Below, piece after piece: positions 1 through 5,720 of a DNA stretch of 7,784 nucleotides. A program made the position numbers and the translations under genes. Source of the stretch: an uncultured Ruminococcus sp. (GTDB lineage: Bacteria > Bacillota_A > Clostridia > Oscillospirales > Ruminococcaceae); assembly GCA_937880065.1 (NCBI GenBank), contig CALFMA010000577.1, forward strand, positions 1-7,784, read 5' to 3'. The notes beneath the pieces were generated by a model. It searched no databases, was not told the origin of the DNA, and was given only the letters and a program-made list of their open reading frames with translations. How positions within the stretch are numbered: the stretch's first letter is position 1; each line of letters opens with the position of its first letter.

Positions 1-1884
1 AACACTAAGGTTGCCACTCTCGGACCTATTATCCACAATCAGGATGTTGTGAATGATATGAATGCCAAGGGTGCAAGAGTTGTGGAGTCCGTTGATGAAC
101 TGCTTCCCGAAGAAACGGTGGTTATCCGTTCGCACGGCGTAGGCAGGGAGGTTTATGAAAAAATAGCGGAAAAAGGCTGTCGTATGCTTGACGCTACCTG
201 TCCCTTTGTGGCGAAAATTCATAAGATTGTGGCGGAGAAATCAAAAGAGGGATATTTGGTTCTCATAGCAGGCGATGTAAATCATCCGGAAATACAAGGA
301 ATTATTGGTCATTGTGAACAAAATTTCTGCGTTTTTAAGGATAACATTGAACTAAAACACGTTTTTGAAAAAAATCCGGATTTTTTACGAAAAAAGCTTG
401 CATTTGTCGCTCAAACAACGTATAATATAATAGAATGGGAAGAATGTTTAAAGGTGATCCCAAAAGGCAATCCCGATATTGTCATATTCGATACAATATG
501 CAGTGCTACAGATACAAGGCAGTCAGATGCGGCGGAGCTTGCAAAGCAGTCTGATGTAATGCTTGTTGTGGGCGGCAGACACAGCTCCAACACCGTGAAA
601 CTCTACGAGGTGTGCAGCCGATATTGTAAAACGTATCACATAGAAAATTCGGATGAGCTTTCATCTTTGAAGCTGCCCTGTGCCGGCAAAATCGGCATAA
701 CAGCCGGGGCATCAACGCCGGCATATATAATCGAGGAGGTACAAACAACCATGACAGAGAATGTAAATCTCAATGCAATTGACGAGGAGATCGACTTTGC
801 GGAAGCTCTCGATCAGTCCTTCAAAAAAATACATACAGGAGAGAAGGTAAAGGGATACGTTGTAAGTGTCAGCAATGCAGAGATCACAGTTGATCTCGGC
901 ACAAAGCACACAGGCTATGTTAAGCTTGAGGACCTTACAGACGATTCCACAAAGAAGCCAGAGGATATTGTTTCCGTTGGCGATGAAATCGAGCTTATCG
1001 TTATCAAGGTAAACGACAGCGAAGGTACAGTTGCTCTTTCCAAGAGAAAGGTTGACGAGCAGGCTGGCTACGACACTGTTGTAAAGGCTAAGGAAGAGGG
1101 CGAAGTTCTTGAGGGAACTGTAAGCCGTATCGTAAACAAGGGTGTTACACTCAACTATATGGGCGTAAGAATCTTTATCCCTGCTTCACAGACAGGCCTT
1201 CCAAGAGGTGCAGAGCTTGATCAGCTCAACAAGCAGAAGGTTCAGTTCAAGATTATCGAGGTAGATGAGGGCGGCAAGAAGAGAGCTGTTGGTTCTATCA
1301 AGGCTGTTGATTCTGCTAAGAAGGAAGAGGCTAAGGCTGCATTCTGGGCTAACGCTGAAATCGGCAAGACATACGTTGGTAAGGTTAAGTCACTTACAAG
1401 CTTCGGTGCATTCGTTGACCTTGGCGGTATCGACGGTATGGTTCATATTTCTGAGCTTTCATGGAACCGCTTAAAGCACCCCAGCGAGGTTGTTTCTGTT
1501 GGTGATACTCTCGAAGTATACATCAAGGATCTCAACGCTGAGGAGAACAGAATTTCTCTCGGCTTCAAGAAGGCTGAGGACAATCCTTGGGAAATCTTCA
1601 AGTCAAAGTATGCTGTTGACGATGTAGTTAAGGCTACAATCGTTTCTACAACAAGCTTCGGTGCATTCGCACAGATTATTGACGGTGTTGACGGTCTTAT
1701 CCACATTTCACAGCTTGCTGACAAGAAGGTTGAGAATGTTAAGGATATCGTTTCTGTTGGCGATGTTGTTGATGTTAAGATTATCGACATTGACGATGAG
1801 TCAAAGAGAATCAGCATTTCTATGCGTGCACTTCTCGAAGATGCTGCTGATGCTGAGGACGAGGAATACGAGGACGAGGAATAA
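1..1884 (+). CDS. ispH-rpsA: IspH (HMBPP reductase) - ribosomal protein S1 fusion, 5' end outside the window
   Basis: The frame is open from base 1, so the gene starts upstream; the GTG at 49 lies inside the IspH domain and is not the start. Residues below count from base 1. Residues 1-250 are IspH, the 4Fe-4S enzyme that reduces HMBPP to IPP and DMAPP in the last step of the MEP pathway. Visible are IHN (His12), SHGV (His45), DATCP (Cys67), HPE (95-97), QTT, ICSAT (Cys167), SSN (195-197) and GAS (Ser238). The first cluster cysteine is off the window. Residues 251-627 are a four-domain S1 protein: OB-fold repeats at about 280-350, 365-435, 455-524 and 539-610, the last two with SFGAF and DG(M/L)(V/I)HIS motifs, then an acidic Asp/Glu tail. 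S1 binds mRNA in translation, though its role in Firmicutes is less clear than in E. coli. Such fusions are known in Clostridia. A terminator follows. Confidence 0.95.
   Translation, partial: NTKVATLGPIIHNQDVVNDMNAKGARVVESVDELLPEETVVIRSHGVGREVYEKIAEKGCRMLDATCPFVAKIHKIVAEKSKEGYLVLIAGDVNHPEIQGIIGHCEQNFCVFKDNIELKHVFEKNPDFLRKKLAFVAQTTYNIIEWEECLKVIPKGNPDIVIFDTICSATDTRQSDAAELAKQSDVMLVVGGRHSSNTVKLYEVCSRYCKTYHIENSDELSSLKLPCAGKIGITAGASTPAYIIEEVQTTMTENVNLNAIDEEIDFAEALDQSFKKIHTGEKVKGYVVSVSNAEITVDLGTKHTGYVKLEDLTDDSTKKPEDIVSVGDEIELIVIKVNDSEGTVALSKRKVDEQAGYDTVVKAKEEGEVLEGTVSRIVNKGVTLNYMGVRIFIPASQTGLPRGAELDQLNKQKVQFKIIEVDEGGKKRAVGSIKAVDSAKKEEAKAAFWANAEIGKTYVGKVKSLTSFGAFVDLGGIDGMVHISELSWNRLKHPSEVVSVGDTLEVYIKDLNAEENRISLGFKKAEDNPWEIFKSKYAVDDVVKATIVSTTSFGAFAQIIDGVDGLIHISQLADKKVENVKDIVSVGDVVDVKIIDIDDESKRISISMRALLEDAADAEDEEYEDEE
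733..753 (+). promoter_or_regulatory. Possible internal ribosome binding site and start codon for a free S1 protein
   Basis: GAGGAGGT at 733-740 lies 10 bases before an in-frame ATG at 751, exactly where the IspH domain ends and the S1 part begins. Initiation here would give a 377-residue S1, a normal length for a four-domain Firmicute S1. The same bases also encode the Glu-Glu-Val near the IspH C-terminus, so the match could be a by-product of the protein sequence. The codon-use change at this point supports real internal initiation, but that remains an inference. Confidence 0.45.
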
Positions 1885-1905
1885 TAATCCCGTAAATTGA
1901 GATTT

Positions 1906-1938
1906 AAAAAGGCTGTACCGCAAGGTATAGCCTTTTTT
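1906..1938 (+). terminator. Rho-independent terminator after ispH-rpsA
   Basis: A 14-base-pair stem (1906-1919 with 1924-1937, one G-U pair) closes a GCAA tetraloop. The 3' arm runs into six T residues at 1933-1938. The A-run on the left arm would let it work on the minus strand as well. It ends only 19 bases before the start codon of gene A, so transcripts of gene A must either read through it or start very close to it. Confidence 0.9.
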
Positions 1939-1957
1939 GCAAAAGAGGTTATGATAT

Positions 1958-3538
1958 ATGGATGAATATTGTGGATATGAGGTTGATGACGTTTACAGCG
2001 GAGAAGTCCTTGACGAAGTAATGTGCGAGGTCTGCGGAACAATTCAGCCTGTTGAAAATAAAATCTGCTCCTATTGCGGTGCAAAAATTCAAAGCAAAGA
2101 GGCAAAAAAGGCACGTAAGAAAAAGCGTAAGAAAGAATCGGGGGACTATGTTCCTGCCCGTAAGAAAATTAATCGAAAACCACCGTCGAAACCTGCGGCT
2201 GAAAACACTATGGAAAAGCCTAAGCCAATGGAAAAGCCGACTCCTATGGAAAGACCGAAACCCATAGAAAGACCGACTCCCATTGTCAAGCCGAAGCCTG
2301 TGGATATTCCCAAGCCCATAGAAAAGCCTAAGCCTGTGGATATTCCAAAACCCATAGAAAAGCCAAAGCCTGTGGAATTCCCCAAGCCTGCGGAATCTCC
2401 GAAACCTGTGGATTCTTTTTTGCAGAAACTTGCGGAGATACACAATTCTGTGGAATTCCCCGAATCCGTTGTGGAAAAACCAATGGCAATGCCCGAAGAA
2501 GTGGAATTTCCCGAATCCGTTGTGGAAATGCCAATGGCAATGCCCGAAGATGTGGAATTCCCCCAATCTGTCGTGGAAAAGCTAAAGTCTGTGGAATTCC
2601 CAAAGCCTGTAGAAAGACCGAAACCTACGGATTCTTTTGCACAAAGGCTTGCGGAGATACATAATTCTGTGAAATTGCCCGAAGATGTGGCTGATGAAGC
2701 AGATGAGGCGGATTTTGAAATGCCCGATGTTCAGGATAGAACTCCACGTCATTCGGTGAGCATTAATAAGCTTGATTTACACAAGCCTGAACCGATTATC
2801 AATCCTCCAAGACCTGCGACAAGTATCAGCAGGCTCAGAAGTCAATCCGCCGAGGACGATACTTCCGCCTATGCTGATAATGAGAATTTCACGGATAACA
2901 GCGATTTGGAAAATACAGCAGCGAAGAAATTCTGGATAATAATAGCTGTTATGGCTTTGGTTCTTGTGATTTTCTTTTCTGTTGTGCGTGCTTTCGAAAC
3001 AAAAGAAAAACAGCGTCAAAAGGAAAATCCTTCCAATTATTCTGCTCCCGTAACTTATTATGATGACGGCAGAGTTTCCTTTGATTATACTGACGGTGAA
3101 TTGCTTGTGGTTGGAGATGACATACCCGAGGGCGAATATTTTTTGTACAGTTCTGAATCGGGTGAAGGCCGTATGGCTGTTGGAAATATAGAACATGGAG
3201 ATGCGGTTTGCTACAGCGATATCAGCGATTCTCTTTATCTCACACTTAAAGAGGGTGAAGCTATACTTCTCAAAGAGTGCGAACTGTATTTGCTTGAAGA
3301 ACCTTTTGGATTGAACAATCCGTATGAGAATTCGGGTATGTTCAAGGTGGGATTTGACATTGAAGCGGGTGCATATGAATTTGTGCCTTGTGGCAATGGA
3401 GAGAAGTCCTGTGTCCGTGTGCATAAGGAAAGCGTATATGATATGTATTCTTTTTTCCGCAATCCCGTATCTGTAAACGAAACGATTGTTGTTGAGGACG
3501 GCGACTATCTTGAATTGAGAAATTGTGTGTTGAAATAG
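1958..3538 (+). CDS. Gene A: membrane-anchored zinc-ribbon protein with proline-rich repeat linker and two VGxDIPxGEY repeats (function unknown)
   Basis: 526 residues; the start ATG is preceded by AGAGG at 1944-1948, and the same MDEYCGY start occurs in the two genes downstream. Order of parts: zinc ribbon with CxxC at 23-26 and 37-40; a Lys/Arg-rich stretch (about 47-63); the motif ESGDYVPARKKIN; a long Pro/Lys/Glu repeat region (about 85-240); the motif EPIINPPRPA; an acidic stretch; one membrane segment (about 325-343) with KK before it; then two related repeats (about 379-447 and 460-526) built around VG.DI..G.Y and ending in (L/Y)LxLxxC. There is no signal peptide. The lysines before the segment, and more clearly the basic flanks in B and C, suggest the N-terminus is inside and the C-terminus outside. 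Zinc binding is inferred from the four cysteines. It is the first gene of a probable three-gene operon. I recognise no function; a sensor, scaffold or envelope role is possible but unproven. Confidence 0.9.
   Translation: MDEYCGYEVDDVYSGEVLDEVMCEVCGTIQPVENKICSYCGAKIQSKEAKKARKKKRKKESGDYVPARKKINRKPPSKPAAENTMEKPKPMEKPTPMERPKPIERPTPIVKPKPVDIPKPIEKPKPVDIPKPIEKPKPVEFPKPAESPKPVDSFLQKLAEIHNSVEFPESVVEKPMAMPEEVEFPESVVEMPMAMPEDVEFPQSVVEKLKSVEFPKPVERPKPTDSFAQRLAEIHNSVKLPEDVADEADEADFEMPDVQDRTPRHSVSINKLDLHKPEPIINPPRPATSISRLRSQSAEDDTSAYADNENFTDNSDLENTAAKKFWIIIAVMALVLVIFFSVVRAFETKEKQRQKENPSNYSAPVTYYDDGRVSFDYTDGELLVVGDDIPEGEYFLYSSESGEGRMAVGNIEHGDAVCYSDISDSLYLTLKEGEAILLKECELYLLEEPFGLNNPYENSGMFKVGFDIEAGAYEFVPCGNGEKSCVRVHKESVYDMYSFFRNPVSVNETIVVEDGDYLELRNCVLK
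2210..2407 (+). repeat. Eleven tandem hexapeptide-coding units (18 bases each) inside gene A
   Basis: Eleven consecutive in-frame 18-base units encode a (M/I/V/A)-(E/D/V)-(K/R/I/F/S)-P-(K/T)-P hexapeptide, for example MEKPKP, IERPTP, VDIPKP and IEKPKP. The units VDIPKP-IEKPKP occur twice in a row, marking a recent 36-base duplication. Regular proline at positions 4 and 6 with alternating charges predicts an extended, polyproline-like rod. The array length is expected to vary between strains. Confidence 0.9.
2411..2671 (+). repeat. Second repeat block in gene A: 51-base repeats bracketed by a 42-base repeat
   Basis: A 42-base unit encoding DSF(L/A)Q(K/R)LAEIHNSV occurs at 2411-2452 and again at 2630-2671. 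Between them is a 51-base, 17-residue unit beginning VEFPESVVE at 2450-2500 and 2501-2551, with a third partial copy (VEFPQSVVEKL) at 2552-2584, then another VEFPKP stretch. The DSF.Q.LAEIHNSV unit looks like a short helix among proline-rich rods. The nested order suggests several rounds of in-frame duplication. Confidence 0.85.
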
Positions 3539-3547
3539 AATTAATAC

Positions 3548-3657
3548 CAAGAGGTGAATGATATGGACGAATATTGCGGATATGATGTTGAGGACGTTCA
3601 CAGCGGAACTGAACTTGACGAGGTAATGTGCGAAACCTGCGGAACTATTCAGCCTGC
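3548..3657 (+). repeat. 110-base perfect direct repeat, copy 1 (5' end of gene B)
   Basis: Bases 3548-3657 are identical to 4601-4710, with no mismatch found by eye. The repeat covers the RBS, the start codon and the first 31 codons, up to the middle of the zinc ribbon. Identity includes all synonymous sites, whereas the rest of B and C has diverged widely. This points to recent gene conversion or recombination at the 5' end. Confidence 0.95.
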
Positions 3658-4597
3658 TGTTAATGAGATGTGTTCCTATTGCGGCACAAAGCTTAAAAAT
3701 GGTGGTACAAAAAAGTCGAAGAAAAAGTGCAGGAAAGAATCGGGGGATTATGTTCCTGCACGTAAGAAAATAAATCGCAGACCTGCGGAAAATTCTGCGG
3801 CTGAGAAGTCTGTGAAGCTGCCAAAGCCTGTTCTTGAAAAGTCTGAACCGATTATTAATCCTCCAAGACCTGCAAAAAGTATCAGCAGACAAAGACGATA
3901 TGACGATGATAGACCTATATGTGCTTCTATTGACGACAAAACGAGGAATTATGTTGATTCGCAAGAAAAGGAAATGAAAAAATTCAAAATAACCTCAATT
4001 ATCGTCAGTGTGATTTTTCTGATTTTTGTGGGAGCTTTGGGAGTGGACTATGCAAAGGGAAAGTGGGAATATGACCATGACCCTGCCAATTATCTCACTC
4101 CTGTGACATATCAGGAAAACGGCAATATAATTTTTAATTATGATAACAGTGATTATTTTCTGACAGGCAGGCATTTGCCTGAGGGCGAGTATTTCCTCCA
4201 ATGCAAACAATCAGGGCAGGGGCATATAGAGGTAATGAGAGCAATTACCCACGAACCTGTTTTCAGTGCTGATTTTGATAAATCTTTTTATGTAACTCTG
4301 AAAGAAGATGATATATTAAGCTTTGAAAACTGCGAGCTTTATATGCTCAAAGAGCCGTCGGGACTGAACAGACCATTTGGGCAGCCGGGTATGTTCAAGG
4401 TGGGATTTGACCTTGAGCCGGGAAAATATAATGTTGTGCCATATGGAAATGATGAAGAACCTGTTGTTCGTATACATAAAGACAGCAAATATGACATTGA
4501 TTCTTTTTCTGATAATGCCTTTCCTGAAAAAGGAAAGATTAAGGTTAAAAAGGGCGATTATCTTGAATTGGATAATTGCATACTTGAACAGGAATAA
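3563..4597 (+). CDS. Gene B: membrane-anchored zinc-ribbon protein with two VGxDIPxGEY-type repeats (function unknown)
   Basis: 344 residues. An in-frame GTG at 3554 overlaps the Shine-Dalgarno AGAGGTG, so the ATG at 3563, which matches the start of gene A, is preferred. Parts: zinc ribbon with CxxC at 23-26 and 37-40; Lys-rich stretch; ESGDYVPARKKIN; a short LPKPVLEKS linker in place of the long array of gene A; EPIINPPRPA; KKFK followed by a membrane segment (about 143-161); then repeats at about 195-264 (containing LPEGEYF) and 276-344 (GMFKVGFDLEPGKY, ending GDYLELDNC). The basic residues before the segment suggest the N-terminus is inside. Compared with gene A it is the same design without the repeat expansion. 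It starts 24 bases after gene A and is almost certainly co-transcribed with it. Function unknown. Confidence 0.9.
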   Translation: MDEYCGYDVEDVHSGTELDEVMCETCGTIQPAVNEMCSYCGTKLKNGGTKKSKKKCRKESGDYVPARKKINRRPAENSAAEKSVKLPKPVLEKSEPIINPPRPAKSISRQRRYDDDRPICASIDDKTRNYVDSQEKEMKKFKITSIIVSVIFLIFVGALGVDYAKGKWEYDHDPANYLTPVTYQENGNIIFNYDNSDYFLTGRHLPEGEYFLQCKQSGQGHIEVMRAITHEPVFSADFDKSFYVTLKEDDILSFENCELYMLKEPSGLNRPFGQPGMFKVGFDLEPGKYNVVPYGNDEEPVVRIHKDSKYDIDSFSDNAFPEKGKIKVKKGDYLELDNCILEQE

Positions 4598-4600
4598 TAG

Positions 4601-4710
4601 CAAGAGGTGAATGATATGGACGAATATTGCGGATATGATGTTGAGGACGTTCACAGCGGAACTGAACTTGACGAGGTAATGTGCGAAACCTGCGGAACTA
4701 TTCAGCCTGC
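4601..4710 (+). repeat. 110-base perfect direct repeat, copy 2 (5' end of gene C)
   Basis: Second copy of the repeat at 3548-3657, offset by 1053 bases. Recombination between the copies would remove gene B and leave a normal gene C. Similarity stops sharply at 4711, inside the codon after Pro31. Confidence 0.95.
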
Positions 4711-5461
4711 CACAAATAGATTTTGCAGTCATTGTGGTGAGGATTTAAAAAAGGGAATAGTTAAAGTTAAGGATAAAGGCAACGCAAAAGCTGTTTGTGT
4801 GTTTGTTGTATTTGTTATCAATATTGTGTTGATTATGGTGGCTGCTTCTGCTATAAATAATATGATTAGCGAAAATGAAAGAAAAAAAGAGGAAACCTCC
4901 ATAGAAATTCCCGAAATAAGTATTCCCGAAATCGAGATACCCGATATTGAAATTCCCGATTTATACGAGGAGGGAATAGATTATCCCGAGGGCAAATATG
5001 TGGCAGGGGAAGATATTCCCGTGGGCGAATATATCGTTATATCCGATAATTTCGGCGGTGACAGTATAGAAGATATGTCATATTTTGTTGTGAATGACGG
5101 TGAGCGAAATCTTCACTTCAACTTCTTAAACTCGTTTTATGTTACTCTTGAATCGGGTTATACCTTAGAAACAGAGGATTGCACAGTTTATCCCATAGGC
5201 AGATGCCCTGTGGATAACACACCTTTTGAAAATCAGGGTATGTTCAAGGCGGGAGTTGACGTAGAGGCTGGGGTATACAGCGTTATTCCCTTGGACGTAG
5301 AAATAAACGGCAGCTATTGGATTTTTGACAGCCTTGAAGATTACCATAATATGAGTTATCTTGTTGAATGCGGTGATGTGCCTGTAGCAGATGCAGAAAT
5401 TGAATTGAAAGAGGGGCAGTATCTTCATCTTGATTTCAGCCGTCTTGAAAAAATAGAATAA
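4616..5461 (+). CDS. Gene C: short member of the same zinc-ribbon membrane family, with an Ile-Pro stalk (function unknown)
   Basis: 281 residues. The ATG at 4616 is chosen over the GTG at 4607, which lies inside the Shine-Dalgarno. The first 31 residues are identical to gene B. Zinc ribbon CxxC at 23-26 and 37-40; a short Lys-rich stretch; membrane segment at about 59-80; then KK-rich and acidic residues, an Ile-Pro pentapeptide stalk (95-114), and two repeats at about 123-198 (VAGEDIPVGEY) and 208-281 (GMFKAGVDVEAGVY, ending GQYLHLDF). The second repeat is the most diverged of the family and has lost the usual final cysteine. The ESGDYVPARKKIN and EPIINPPRPA motifs of A and B are absent. 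The gene follows B by 18 bases. Its stop codon abuts an inverted repeat. Function unknown. Confidence 0.9.
   Translation: MDEYCGYDVEDVHSGTELDEVMCETCGTIQPATNRFCSHCGEDLKKGIVKVKDKGNAKAVCVFVVFVINIVLIMVAASAINNMISENERKKEETSIEIPEISIPEIEIPDIEIPDLYEEGIDYPEGKYVAGEDIPVGEYIVISDNFGGDSIEDMSYFVVNDGERNLHFNFLNSFYVTLESGYTLETEDCTVYPIGRCPVDNTPFENQGMFKAGVDVEAGVYSVIPLDVEINGSYWIFDSLEDYHNMSYLVECGDVPVADAEIELKEGQYLHLDFSRLEKIE
4898..4957 (+). repeat. Four tandem pentapeptide-coding units in gene C
   Basis: Four 15-base units encode SIEIP, EISIP, EIEIP and DIEIP. They lie just after the membrane segment, so they would form a rigid spacer on the outer face, unlike the repeat array of gene A, which lies before its membrane segment. 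Confidence 0.8.
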
Positions 5462-5514
5462 GGGCATCTCTAAAAACCTTTTTTCTTTAATCAAACGAGT
5501 TTTTAGAGAACCCC
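5462..5514. repeat. Inverted repeat, possibly a MITE-like remnant
   Basis: A perfect 11-base inverted repeat (5467-5477 with 5499-5509) has outer GGG (5462-5464) and CCCC (5511-5514) that can also pair, around a 21-base T-rich centre. The unit is flanked by ATAA on both sides (5458-5461 and 5515-5518), the left copy overlapping the stop codon of gene C. Ends of the form GGGCATCTCTAAAAAC resemble terminal repeats of small insertion elements, but no family is assigned. The 3' arm lacks a T-run, so it is not a typical terminator. Confidence 0.5.
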
Positions 5515-5524
5515 ATAAGATTAT

Positions 5525-5564
5525 TACCGTCAATCCGCAATTTTTACGGATTGACGGTATTTTT
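5525..5564 (+). terminator. Rho-independent terminator after gene C
   Basis: A perfect 13-base-pair stem (5525-5537 with 5547-5559) encloses a 9-base AT-rich loop and is followed by five T residues (5560-5564). It ends the A-B-C operon and insulates the cellulase promoter downstream. Confidence 0.92.
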
Positions 5565-5625
5565 GTGCGATATGGCAAAAAACTGCTGTTGAAATTAGCG
5601 TATCTGTCATTATGTGCCTTAACTC

Positions 5626-5654
5626 TTGACAAATTGGGGAAAATAGTGTATATT
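5626..5654 (+). promoter_or_regulatory. Promoter of the GH9 cellulase gene (sigma-A type)
   Basis: A consensus -35 TTGACA (5626-5631) is separated by exactly 17 bases from a -10 TATATT (5649-5654). A start site near 5661 is expected, giving an untranslated leader of about 60 bases. The leader holds two similar short stretches (GTGTACCAAAA at 5668-5678 and GTGTATGCCAAAA at 5686-5698) that could be regulator sites, and a G-rich RBS (GAGAGGGG, 5704-5711) nine bases before the ATG. The 5565-5625 stretch before the promoter shows nothing recognisable. Confidence 0.85.
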
Positions 5655-5720
5655 TAAAGTGTAATGGTGTACCAAAAATACAACTGTGTATGCCAAAATT
5701 ATCGAGAGGGGTAGTTAATA

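Noticed and set aside
49..51. GTG as start of the first gene
   Set aside because: The same frame upstream encodes the conserved IspH stretch TLGPIIHN, so the gene begins before the window.
1949..2566. Minus-strand frames opposite the repeat region of gene A, rich in Phe/His/Gly
   Set aside because: Low-complexity shadows of the proline-rich repeat array.
2210..2671. CRISPR array
   Set aside because: The repeats are in-frame, contiguous, without unique spacers, and encode a regular Pro-rich peptide inside a long gene.
3554..3556. GTG starts of genes B and C (3554 and 4607)
   Set aside because: Both GTGs lie inside the AGAGGTG Shine-Dalgarno; the ATGs nine bases later match the start of gene A.
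2777..3964. 395-codon open frame on the minus strand across the end of gene A and the start of gene B
   Set aside because: It is antisense to two well-supported paralogous genes, has no domain I recognise, and mirrors their repeated sequence. A similar minus frame exists opposite the N-terminus of gene C, as expected for shadows of paralogs.
4711..4800. Gene C as a truncated or frameshifted copy of B
   Set aside because: The frame is intact, has its own membrane segment, stalk and both repeats, and ends normally; the missing linker motifs look like a design difference.
5467..5509. First inverted repeat after gene C as the operon terminator
   Set aside because: No T-run follows its 3' arm; the hairpin at 5525-5564 fits a terminator much better.
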